A stretch of 64,000 nt of DNA, from NCBI GenBank assembly GCA_002355495.1, contig AP017424.1, positions 4,467,501-4,531,500 of the forward strand, given 5' to 3'. The DNA comes from Streptomyces laurentii. Lineage in GTDB: Bacteria > Actinomycetota > Actinomycetes > Streptomycetales > Streptomycetaceae. The translations under genes were made by a program, and so were the position numbers. Below, piece by piece: positions 57,146 through 64,000 of this stretch. Below the pieces are notes generated by a model that worked only from the letters and a program-made list of their open reading frames with translations, ran no database searches and was not told where the DNA came from. Numbering within the stretch: position 1 is the first letter of the stretch; each line of letters starts with the position of its first letter.

Positions 57146-59397
57146 TCAGCGGCACACCGCGAGCGCGTCCAGGGCCACAGCCCCTGCCCGCGTGGCAGCA
57201 CCATCAGCGGATTGATGTCCAACTCGGCCAGTTCGCCGTCGAGTTCGAGGGCCATGCGCTGCACCCGCAGCACCACCTCCACCAGCGCGTCGACGTCCGC
57301 CGCCGGCGCGCCCCGCACCCCGTCGAGCAGGGCCCGGCCGCGCAGGTCGCCCAGCATGTCGCGGGCCTCGCGCTCGCCGAACGGCGGCACCCGTACGGCC
57401 ACGTCGTCCAGTACCTCCACCAGGACGCCCCCGAGCCCGACCGTCACCGTCGGCCCGAACAGGTCGTCCCGCCCGACGCCCACCACCATCTCGACGCCGC
57501 GCCCGATCATCTGGCACACCAGGATGCCGTCGAGGTCGACTTCCTCGTACCGGGCGATGTCGGTCAACTCCTTGTAGGCGTCCCGTACTTGGCTGGCCGA
57601 GGTCAGTCCGACCTTCACCAGGCCCAGCTCCGTCTTGTGCGCGAGCCGCGCGCCCGACGCCTTCATCACCACCGGGTAGCCGACCAGGCCGGCCGCCCGG
57701 ACGGCCGCCGCCGCGCTGGTCACCAGCTGCTCGCGCGGCACCCGGATCCCGTACGCCCGCAGCAGCTGCTTCGCCGCGTGCTCGCTCAGCCGCTCGCCGG
57801 GCCGCAGCAGCGCCCGCGCCTTGCGCAGGGACGGCGACGGGGTGCGCGGGGCCTCGTCGAAGGGGGAGCGGTAGCCGGTGGTGAAGCGGTGGTGGTCGAG
57901 GTATGCCTTGACCGCGGTGACGCAGTTGCCGAACGTACGGAAGGTGGCCACCCGCGACGAGCCGAGCAGCGTCGTCCGGTAGGCGTCCTCCGTCCCGACC
58001 GGCGAGCCCCACACCACGCACACCAACTTGTCGGTCCGCTCGGCGGCGTCGACGAGATCCCGCGCGAGCTTGTCGCTCATGGGCGGGAACGGCCCGGTGA
58101 TCGGGCAGACGAGGACGCCGACCTCCGGGTCCGCGAGGATCGCGTCGATGATCTTCGGCCCGCGCCAGTCGCCGACCGGATGCCCGCCGTTGTCGACCGG
58201 GTTGGCCACGCTCAGATAGTCGGGGATCCACTGGTGCAGCTCGTCCTGCCGGGCCCGGGAGAGCGTCGGCAGCCGCAGGCCCGCCGCCGTGGCCAGGTCG
58301 GAGAAGTGGGCGCCGGTGCCGCCGGAGATGGAGTAGACGACAACGCCGTCCGCGACCGGCCGGCGGGCCCGGGCGAGCAGGGCGGCGGTGTCCTGGAGCT
58401 GGTCGAGCCCGTCGACCCGGATCACCCCGAACTGCCGCATCGCCGCGTCGACGACCCGGTCCGCGCCGGTCAGCTTGCCGGTGTGCGAGGCGGCCATCCG
58501 CGCCCCGGTCTCGGTGCGGCCGACTTTCACCGCGACCACCGGCACCCCGCGGCGGGCGGCCTGGTCGGCGGCGAGCAGGAAGGCACGGCCGTCCTTGAGC
58601 CCCTCCACGTAACAGGCGATGGCCCCGACCTCGGGCCGGTGCGCGAAGTACGAGAGGAAGTCGGCGGTCTCCAGGTCGGCCTCGTTGCCGGTGGGCGCCC
58701 AGTGCGACAGCCGGACGCCCAGCTCCTGGAGCGCGAACACCGGCCGGCCCTGGTGCCCGGACTGGGTGATCAGCGCGATCGCCGGCCCTTCGAGGTCGTC
58801 ACGGAACCGTTCGAAGGCGTTGAGGTTGGTGTTGGGGCCGAGCAGCCGCAGCCCGGAACCGGACTCGGCGGCCCGGCCGACGGCCGCCGCGAGCCGCTCC
58901 TGCGCCGCCGCGCCCTCCGCGCCCGCCTCGGCGAACCCGGACGCGAACGCGACCGCGAACCGCACCTTCGTCGCGGCGAGTTCCTCGACGACCGGGAGGG
59001 GGTCGGCGACGAGGAGGACCGCGAGATCGACGGACTCGCCGCGGGCTTCGAGCGCGGTGACGGAGGGTACGCAGTCGAGGCCGAAGACGGTCGTACGGCT
59101 CGGGTGCACCGGGACCACGCGCGCCCCGACCCGCGCCGCCCAGTCGATCAGCTGCCGGGTGATCCCGGTGTTCGGGCGGCCCTCGGTGTCGGAGGCGCCG
59201 ACGACGGCGACCACCTCGGGGTGGAAGAACCGGTCCAGGTCGGGTACGGGCGCGTGCAGCGGGCGGCCGCTGACGTCGGTGTCGCCCTCGACGGCGGCGA
59301 CGCCGTGAACGGCCGTCCGGCCGGCGGGCTCCTCGCCGCAGGCGACGACGCGGGCGCGGAGGTCCGAGGTGAAGGTGCCGTGGGTCGATCCAAGCAT
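57146..59397 (-). CDS. Acyl-CoA synthetase (NDP-forming type), apparent C-terminal frameshift
   Basis: The protein (about 750 residues) joins a CoA-binding/ligase half and an ATP-grasp half. The first half starts near VVAVVGASDTEGRPNTGITRQL and includes LLGPNTNLNAF, LITQSGHQGR and ASHTGKLTGADRV with the phospho-His region. The ATP-grasp half (about 535-745) includes PVVMKASGARLAHKTELGLVKV. It makes acyl-CoA from acid, CoA and ATP with ADP release. Near 57183-57190, in a G run, the frame shifts. As read it runs to 57055 with a spurious tail; the other frame gives the expected ending GAVALDALAVCR with a stop at 57146. Two CTGACG palindromes precede the ATG at 59397. Confidence 0.87.
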
Positions 59398-59437
59398 CGT
59401 GTCGCTCCGCCCGTCCGTCCGTCGTGGCGCGTGCTGC

Positions 59438-59479
59438 TCTGACTGTCCGTCAGGTTAGCGAACTGACGGAGAGTCAGGA
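59438..59479. promoter_or_regulatory. Tandem CTGACG palindromes (sites E1, E2)
   Basis: E1 CTGACTGTCCGTCAG (59439-59453) and E2 CTGACGGAGAGTCAG (59463-59477) have centres 24 bases apart, upstream of the acyl-CoA synthetase/enoyl-CoA hydratase operon. Two sites allow cooperative binding; this is the only tandem pair in the set. Confidence 0.75.
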
Positions 59480-59581
59480 ATCCTTGTGACGTGGCCCCTT
59501 CCCGCCCTTCACGCCCTCTTCACCCTTGGCCTCTTACGTTCGTTGCCGCTTCCGCGCCTGTCGTCGCAGGGCCGTGACCGC

Positions 59582-60862
59582 TCAGGCCCGTGCCGTCTTC
59601 GGTGCCTGGCCCCTCTCGCGCGTGCCCTCGCCCCGGGCTTCCTTCACCCCTGCCTCCTTCGCCCCCGCCTTCTTGCGCGCGTGGCGTTTCTCGCGCTCGC
59701 GGGTGCGGGCGATCCGGCGCGCGATGCGCTCGGCGTCGAGGCCCAGCTCGCGCAGCATCCCGCTGAGCGGGTTGGTGAAGCCCTGGAAGTAGATCCCGGG
59801 GGCCTCACCCGCGCACCGGGCGCCGCGCACCGCCGGCCGGCCGCGCTCGTCCAGCACGCCGAGGTGCCCGACCAGCGCCTCCAGGGCCCGCCGGTAGCCG
59901 GTCGCGGCGATCACCGCGTCGGGCGCTATGCGAGACCCGTCCGCGAGCAGCACCTCGCCGTCCTCGAAGCCCGTCACGGCCCCGACCGGCTCGACCCGGC
60001 CCGCCCGTACCGCCGCGACCAGACCCACGTCCTGCACCGGGATCGCGCCCGCCCGCGCCCGCGCGTACAGGCCGCCGGTCGGGCGCGCCATCCCGTACCG
60101 CGAGAGATCGGCGGCCAGGAACCGGCCGGCCAGCCGCGCCCCCGCGTCCACCAGCGCCACCGGCAGCCGCCGCGCCAGGATGCCGCTGCGCTGGCTGGGC
60201 CAGCCGAGCGTGGAGCGGCGCACGATGTACGGCGCGGTGCGCACCGCGAGCCGGACCCGGGCGGCGCCGCCCTCCGCCAGGTCGGCCGCGATCTCGGCGC
60301 CGGTGTTGCCGACGCCGACGACGAGGACGTCGCGGGCGGCGTACGGCTTCGGGGTGCGGTACGCGGCGGCGTGCAGCAGCTCGCGCCCGGCGGTCCGCGC
60401 GTACGCCTCGGCGCCGGGCCACTCGGGTATCCGGGGCGTGTGGTTGAAGCCGGTCGCCACGACCACGGCGGACGCGACGAGCCGCCGTCCGCCGGTCGCG
60501 TACAGGGTCCAGGTGGGGGGCTCTTCGGCGTCCTGGGGGGTGCGCTCGACGCGGTCGACCTCGACGCCCGTCACGATCTCCAGGTCGTGGACCTCCGCGT
60601 ACCGCTCCAGATAGCGGACCACGTCCGCGCGGGCCACCCAGCGGCCGAACGAGCGGGGCATCTTCAGGCCGGGGAGGGCGGACAGCCGGCGGGTGGTGTG
60701 CAGCCGCAGCCGGTCGTAGTGGCGGCGCCAGGACGCGCCGACGGCGTCCGCCCGCTCCAGGACGACGGTCCGGACACCGCGCCGCGTGAGCGCGGCGGCG
60801 ACGGCGAGTCCGCCGGGGCCGCCGCCGATGACGTAGACGGGATGGGGCAGGGGGGTGGTCAT
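59582..60862 (-). CDS. Flavin-containing monooxygenase-like oxidoreductase
   Basis: The 426-residue protein has two dinucleotide-binding motifs: VYVIGGGPGGLAVAAAL (FAD, residues about 9-25) and VLVVGVGNTGAEIAADL (NADPH, about 188-204). VVVATGFNHTPRIPEWPG and VIAATGYRRALEAL are typical of FMO/Baeyer-Villiger-like enzymes. It would hydroxylate or insert oxygen into a hydrophobic substrate. The C-terminal 35 residues are Lys/Arg/Glu-rich and disordered. It is divergent from the DoxX/OB-fold genes, with palindrome F between them, so it is likely part of the CTGACG regulon. Confidence 0.88.
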   Translation of the reverse strand: MTTPLPHPVYVIGGGPGGLAVAAALTRRGVRTVVLERADAVGASWRRHYDRLRLHTTRRLSALPGLKMPRSFGRWVARADVVRYLERYAEVHDLEIVTGVEVDRVERTPQDAEEPPTWTLYATGGRRLVASAVVVATGFNHTPRIPEWPGAEAYARTAGRELLHAAAYRTPKPYAARDVLVVGVGNTGAEIAADLAEGGAARVRLAVRTAPYIVRRSTLGWPSQRSGILARRLPVALVDAGARLAGRFLAADLSRYGMARPTGGLYARARAGAIPVQDVGLVAAVRAGRVEPVGAVTGFEDGEVLLADGSRIAPDAVIAATGYRRALEALVGHLGVLDERGRPAVRGARCAGEAPGIYFQGFTNPLSGMLRELGLDAERIARRIARTREREKRHARKKAGAKEAGVKEARGEGTRERGQAPKTARA

Positions 60863-60977
60863 GATTTCCGAGCGTAATGACGCCTACACGTAGTGGGTCT
60901 CGGTCACGACGGGGTTCGGTTGCGAATCGATCACGGGTGGGGTCTTGCGGACGGGGCCCATCGTCCGCTGCACTGGG

Positions 60978-61004
60978 ATGAACTGACGGAGTGTCAGTTC
61001 ATCG
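60978..61004. promoter_or_regulatory. CTGACG palindrome (site F)
   Basis: GATGAACTGAC and GTCAGTTCATC form perfect 11-base arms around GGAGT; the 15-mer core is CTGACGGAGTGTCAG (60983-60997). It lies 18 bases before the DoxX-like gene and about 115 from the divergent monooxygenase start. It is the longest arm match of the set. Confidence 0.8.
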
Positions 61005-61022
61005 GGTGGGAGGGTGCGGCCC

Positions 61023-61472
61023 ATGCGCACGATCTGGCTCACCGGCGCCGAATGGCTCGCCGTCCTGCGGATCGGCCTCGGCTTGTGGTGGCTGGAGAGC
61101 TGGCGCCACAAGGACAAGAAGGGCTGGTTCGAACGCGGTACGGGCATCGCCTGGGCCGCCGGCGTCGCCGCCGAGCACCGCTGGCCGGCCGTCGCCACCG
61201 GCTTCCGGAAGATTGTCGCCCCGCGCCCGCGGCTCATGGCGTACGTCGTCGTCTACGCCGAACTCGCCCTGGGCCTCGGCCTGATCACCGGCCTGCTCAC
61301 CCCCGTCGCGCTCGTCGCCGGCCTCCTCCTCAACCTCCTCTACCTCGTCCTGATGATCCACGACTGGGCCGAGCAGGGGCAGAACGCGATGATGGCGCTG
61401 ATCTCGCTCGTCGCCCTCCTCGCCGTCTCCTGGCAGACCTGGTCCCTCGACCACGCGATCGGACTCTTCTGA
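61023..61472 (+). CDS. DoxX-family membrane protein
   Basis: The 149-residue protein has four hydrophobic segments (AEWLAVLRIGLGLWWLES; MAYVVVYAELALGLGLITGLLTPVALVAGLLLNLLYLVLM; and MMALISLVALLAVSWQTW). The pattern ELALGLGLITGLLTPVAL is the DoxX/TQO small-subunit family core. Such proteins are linked to thiosulphate:quinone oxidoreduction or to oxidative stress; here it may serve electron transfer for the neighbouring monooxygenase. ATG 61023 has GGGAGGG upstream. The stop overlaps the next start (TGATG-type). Confidence 0.85.
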   Translation: MRTIWLTGAEWLAVLRIGLGLWWLESWRHKDKKGWFERGTGIAWAAGVAAEHRWPAVATGFRKIVAPRPRLMAYVVVYAELALGLGLITGLLTPVALVAGLLLNLLYLVLMIHDWAEQGQNAMMALISLVALLAVSWQTWSLDHAIGLF

Positions 61473-61876
61473 TGACGGCCACCCCGGAAGCCGACGTCTT
61501 CAGCCGCGCCTACTGGGACGCGGCCGCCGACGGCCGCCTCCTGCTGCGCCACTGCGCGGACTGCGACCGGACCCACCACTACCCGCGCGAGTTCTGCCCG
61601 TACTGCTGGAGCGAGTCCGTCACCTGGCGCCAGGCGAGCGGCCGCGCCACCCTCTACACCTGGTCCGTCGTCCACCGCAACGACCTCCCGCCCTTCGGCG
61701 AGCGCGTGCCCTACGTGGCGGCGGTCGTCGACCTCGCGGAGGGGCCGCGCATGATGACGCAGGTGGTGGACTGCCCGGAGGAACAGCTGCGCATCGGGAT
61801 GGAGTTGACGGTGACGTTCCGGGCGGAGGGGGAGGCGGGGGAGTTCAGGGTGCCGGTGTTCGAACCTGTGCGATAG
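61472..61876 (+). CDS. Zn-ribbon/OB-fold protein (DUF35/ChsH-like)
   Basis: The 134-residue protein has an N-terminal rubredoxin-like zinc ribbon (HCADCDRTHHYPREFCPYC, two CxxC pairs, about residues 27-45) and a C-terminal OB-fold (GRATLYTWSVVHRNDLPPFGERVPYVAAVVDL). Proteins of this family form complexes with lipid-transfer-type thiolases or hydratases in sterol and acyl-CoA degradation. The partner thiolase is not in the window. It is co-translated with the DoxX gene and probably belongs to the palindrome-controlled regulon. Confidence 0.88.
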   Translation: MTATPEADVFSRAYWDAAADGRLLLRHCADCDRTHHYPREFCPYCWSESVTWRQASGRATLYTWSVVHRNDLPPFGERVPYVAAVVDLAEGPRMMTQVVDCPEEQLRIGMELTVTFRAEGEAGEFRVPVFEPVR

Positions 61877-62183
61877 CGGGCGCGCTTGCCGCACAGCTCG
61901 ACCATGTCGTCCACGTCCGACGTGACGATGACCCTGGGGCCTGCGCAGCCCGGAGCCGTGGCGGCGACGACGGAATCGATTGCCCGCGAGCCGAGCAGCG
62001 GCAGGAGGCGACGGTTCGGCCGGCTTCCTCAAGCCTGTCACGCTGCGTCCGCCGTTCCACCGCGGCGTCGGCCCAGGCCGGGAATCCGCGCGCGCCGGCC
62101 CCGGCCTTCACATCGGCGGCACGGTCGGCAGACAGGGAAACGCCGGCCTTCCGCGTGGGGGCGTGCTCAGGGTGGGAGCCCAT
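61860..62183 (-). pseudogene. Decayed VapBC-like toxin-antitoxin remnant
   Basis: From ATG 62183 leftwards the frame encodes an antitoxin-like start: KAGVSLSADRAADVKAGAGA and RGFPAWADAAVERRTQRDRL, ending with EEAG. Near 62025 it passes, in another frame, into the C-terminal end of a PIN-domain toxin: RLLPLLGSRAIDSVVAATAP, then VIVTSDVDDMVELCGKRAR. The end of the antitoxin and the first two-thirds of the toxin are missing, so an internal deletion has fused the two. The rest of 61877-62242 holds nothing I recognise. Confidence 0.7.
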
Positions 62184-62242
62184 GGCGCGACGGCAGCAAT
62201 TGCCGCGGCAACCCGGCGGTTCTCCGACAGTCCCCCCCCGGG

Positions 62243-62830
62243 TCAGCGGCGCCCGCCCGGGTACCAGGTGTGCGCCTCGATCGCGGCGTACCGGTCGTCC
62301 GCCTCCGTCAGCACGGCGCGCGCCGCGGTCGCGTCCGGCGCCCGCAGGATGGCCGCCGTACCGAGCCAGGTGGTGCCGTCGTCGGACAGCATCGGCCCGT
62401 AGGAGATGAGGTCGCCGCCCGGGTCGGCCGGGAGGGCCAGGTCGGGGGCCGTGCCGTCGTCGAGCGGGACGGGGATGCCGAGGCCGAGCACCAGGAAGCG
62501 GCTGCCGGCGTCGTCACCGCCGAGGCCGCCGGGGAACTGCCACATCGTGCGCCCGAGCAGGTTGTGCCACCGGCGCACCAGGACGTCCCGGTAGCCGCCC
62601 GCCTGATACGTCGGCTCGTCGAACGCGAACGCGCGGGCGGCGGCCGGACCACCCGGCAGATCGACGATGTGCACGCTCCCGGTCGGCGTCTCGCCGTCCT
62701 CGGCCATCGTCGGGCCGCGCGCGATCAGCTCCTTCTCGTACCCGTCCATGTAGGACCAGTGCGCTTCCAGCAGGTCCATGCGCACGGGGAGGGAGCCGGG
62801 CCGGTCGCGGTGATAGCAGAGGAATTCCAT
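62243..62830 (-). CDS. YCII-related domain protein (tandem)
   Basis: The 195-residue protein is two YciI-like ferredoxin folds in tandem. The first starts MEFLCYHRDRPGS and includes ELIARGPTMAEDGETPTGSVHIVDL. The second contains ISYGPMLSDDGTTWLGTAAILRAPDATAAR and DRYAAIEAHTWYPGGRR, with the matching GP-M...DDG and AHTWYPGG positions. Members are small dimeric enzymes or binding proteins of mostly unknown function. ATG at 62830. The 240-base gap to the next gene is rich in CCCGT repeats and shows no gene. Confidence 0.83.
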   Translation of the reverse strand: MEFLCYHRDRPGSLPVRMDLLEAHWSYMDGYEKELIARGPTMAEDGETPTGSVHIVDLPGGPAAARAFAFDEPTYQAGGYRDVLVRRWHNLLGRTMWQFPGGLGGDDAGSRFLVLGLGIPVPLDDGTAPDLALPADPGGDLISYGPMLSDDGTTWLGTAAILRAPDATAARAVLTEADDRYAAIEAHTWYPGGRR

Positions 62831-63069
62831 GGGGCGAGGATGGGTGGGGAGGGGCGGGGCTGTCGAGCGGTTTCGGCGGACTCGGGTGGCTCCCGGATCG
62901 CGTCGCGGGTCTGCGGACCGTGGACGCCGTCGCCGGACCGGGCGGGCCCCTGTCCCGTGCCGTCCCGGGGATGTCCCGGATCCCGTCCCGTCCTGTTTCC
63001 CGTGGGTCTCCCGACCGCTTCCCGTGCCCGGGCCAGGATCGGGTCTCCGGGTCAGGGCCCGGTTCCGGG

Positions 63070-64000
63070 TCAGGGATGGATCGCACCCAGCGGGGAGCAC
63101 TCCTGTTCCTTCTGGCTGGGAATCGCTCCGCAGACCGTGATGGTCTCCCACGTCGCGTCCGGCGAGGCGGCCAGCATCCGTGTGTAGGTGTCGTGTTCCA
63201 TCCGGATCTTGGCCTCGTCGGACGAGCCGCGCTTGTCCCTGATCACGACCGTGTCGCCGATGTCACCGTTCTCGATCCGCCCCCACACCGCCTGGCACGC
63301 CTCGCTGTAGCGCAGCTGGATGCTCATGCCGCGCAGGAAGGTCTGCCGCACGGTCTTCGCGTCCCACTGGCAGTCCTCCGCCTGTGGCTCGCGGAGCAGA
63401 CAGGTGTCGCTCTTGCAGCCGACCTTGACCGGCGCGCTCGGCCGGGTCCGCGCGGGCGCCGCCGGCGGTGACGCCTTCGCCGCGGCGTCGTCCGCACCGG
63501 CGGGTTCGATGACGAGGAGGGTGACGAGGCTGCCGAGCAGGGCACCGGCCAGGATCCCGGCCGCCGAACGCAGAGCCCGGAACCAGGGCGACAAGCGGCG
63601 TCCCGGGCCGACTCCTTCCGGCTCTGAGGCGCCCGGTCCTGAGGCCCTTGGTCCCGGGGTGGAGGCCCCCGGTGCCATTCCCTGGGCCACCGTCGGCGAA
63701 GCGGAAGGACCGGCCTCCCCCGGCGTCGGCCGCTCCGCGGTCCTGGCCGCGGACGAGGGTGCGGGCACGGAGGCGGACGTGGCCGCGGACGTGGACGCCG
63801 GCTCCTTTGCCGGTGCCTCGTCGCGGGCGACGGCCCGGTCCAGGAGGGCGAGCAGCGGCTCCGGATCGGTCCTGGCCGCAGCGGCGAACTCCTCGATCGT
63901 GATCCGGGACGGGACCTGTTTCCCGTTCAGGAAACGCTCCCAGGACGAGCGGCTGTAATGGGTCTTGGCCGCCAGACGGTTGTAGCTCAGCCGGGACGCG
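63070..64000 (-). CDS. HTH-TM-DUF2690 protein, 5' end beyond the window
   Basis: The frame is open to the window edge, so the start is missing. The first residues seen form an XRE-type helix-turn-helix tail (LSYNRLAAKTHYSRSSWERFLNGKQVPSRITIEEFAAAA). An Ala/Pro/Ser-rich linker follows, then one transmembrane helix (SAAGILAGALLGSLVTLLVI, near 63530-63590) and a C-terminal DUF2690 domain with four to six cysteines (VGCKSDTCLLREP, DCQWDAKTVRQTF, SEACQAVWGRIENGD). DNA-binding inside, cysteine-rich outside suggests a membrane-spanning regulator; the signal is unknown. At least 310 residues. Confidence 0.85.
   Translation of the reverse strand, partial: ASRLSYNRLAAKTHYSRSSWERFLNGKQVPSRITIEEFAAAARTDPEPLLALLDRAVARDEAPAKEPASTSAATSASVPAPSSAARTAERPTPGEAGPSASPTVAQGMAPGASTPGPRASGPGASEPEGVGPGRRLSPWFRALRSAAGILAGALLGSLVTLLVIEPAGADDAAAKASPPAAPARTRPSAPVKVGCKSDTCLLREPQAEDCQWDAKTVRQTFLRGMSIQLRYSEACQAVWGRIENGDIGDTVVIRDKRGSSDEAKIRMEHDTYTRMLAASPDATWETITVCGAIPSQKEQECSPLGAIHP

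Noticed and set aside
1..64000. tRNA, rRNA, insertion sequences, integrases, attachment sites
   Set aside because: I looked for tRNA T-loops, transposase and integrase motifs, and terminal repeats on both strands and saw none I could support.

Overview
The window reads as chromosomal DNA of a Streptomyces (or very close relative). Base composition is very GC-rich, genes show strong G/C third-position bias, GTG starts and ATGA/GTGA gene overlaps are common, and several genes are typical of the genus: a DtxR-type iron regulator with DmdR1-like residues, a TPR regulator of the NsdA type, a HATPase anti-sigma-like protein, a STAS antagonist, a zf-HC2 anti-sigma factor and a DUF2690 protein. I see no rRNA or tRNA gene, no insertion sequence, no prophage and no CRISPR array.

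Left part (1-16 kb): an orphan FtsX-like permease on the minus strand, then a tight plus-strand operon (TIGR03084 protein, AtuA-family protein, acyl-CoA carboxylase beta, biotinylated alpha, acyl-CoA dehydrogenase). A minus-strand block follows with a large uncharacterised protein, a MoxR AAA+ ATPase and a metallopeptidase-like VWA protein. Then comes an enoyl-CoA hydratase overlapping a TetR regulator. The carboxylase operon and the hydratase/TetR operon have near-identical promoters whose -35 boxes overlap the same palindrome, so the TetR protein probably controls both.

Middle part (16-38 kb): citrate synthase and pdxH diverge from a 27-bp inverted repeat. Downstream of pdxH is a highly structured RNA candidate that carries the 15-base 3' end of 16S rRNA (the anti-Shine-Dalgarno). 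Next are a PAS/GAF protein, a SIS protein, dmdR1 (with an apparent frameshift), an alpha/beta hydrolase behind a perfect LexA box, an ABC exporter, a primase-polymerase divergent from an NsdA-like regulator, a repeat-rich membrane protein with a tyrosine phosphatase, a substrate-binding lipoprotein, purU, and an ECF sigma/anti-sigma pair beside a STAS protein.

Right part (38-62 kb): a scattered CoA-dependent catabolic regulon. Seven copies of a 15-bp palindrome, consensus CTGACGnnnCGTCAG, sit in front of an AMP-dependent CoA ligase, an amidohydrolase/two-subunit acyl-CoA dehydrogenase operon, a cyclase/SDR/alcohol dehydrogenase locus, a flavin reductase, an NDP-forming acyl-CoA synthetase/enoyl-CoA hydratase operon, and a flavin monooxygenase/DoxX/OB-fold locus. 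The regulator itself is not in the window and the substrate is unknown. Between these lie three MFS transporters, a GlxA/AraC regulator and small membrane proteins.

Two toxin-antitoxin loci are decayed: a HigBA pair with a truncated toxin near 53.7 kb and a VapBC remnant near 62 kb. Three genes carry apparent single-base frameshifts, two of them in short G runs, which points either to residual sequencing error or to real decay. The window ends inside an HTH-TM-DUF2690 gene.
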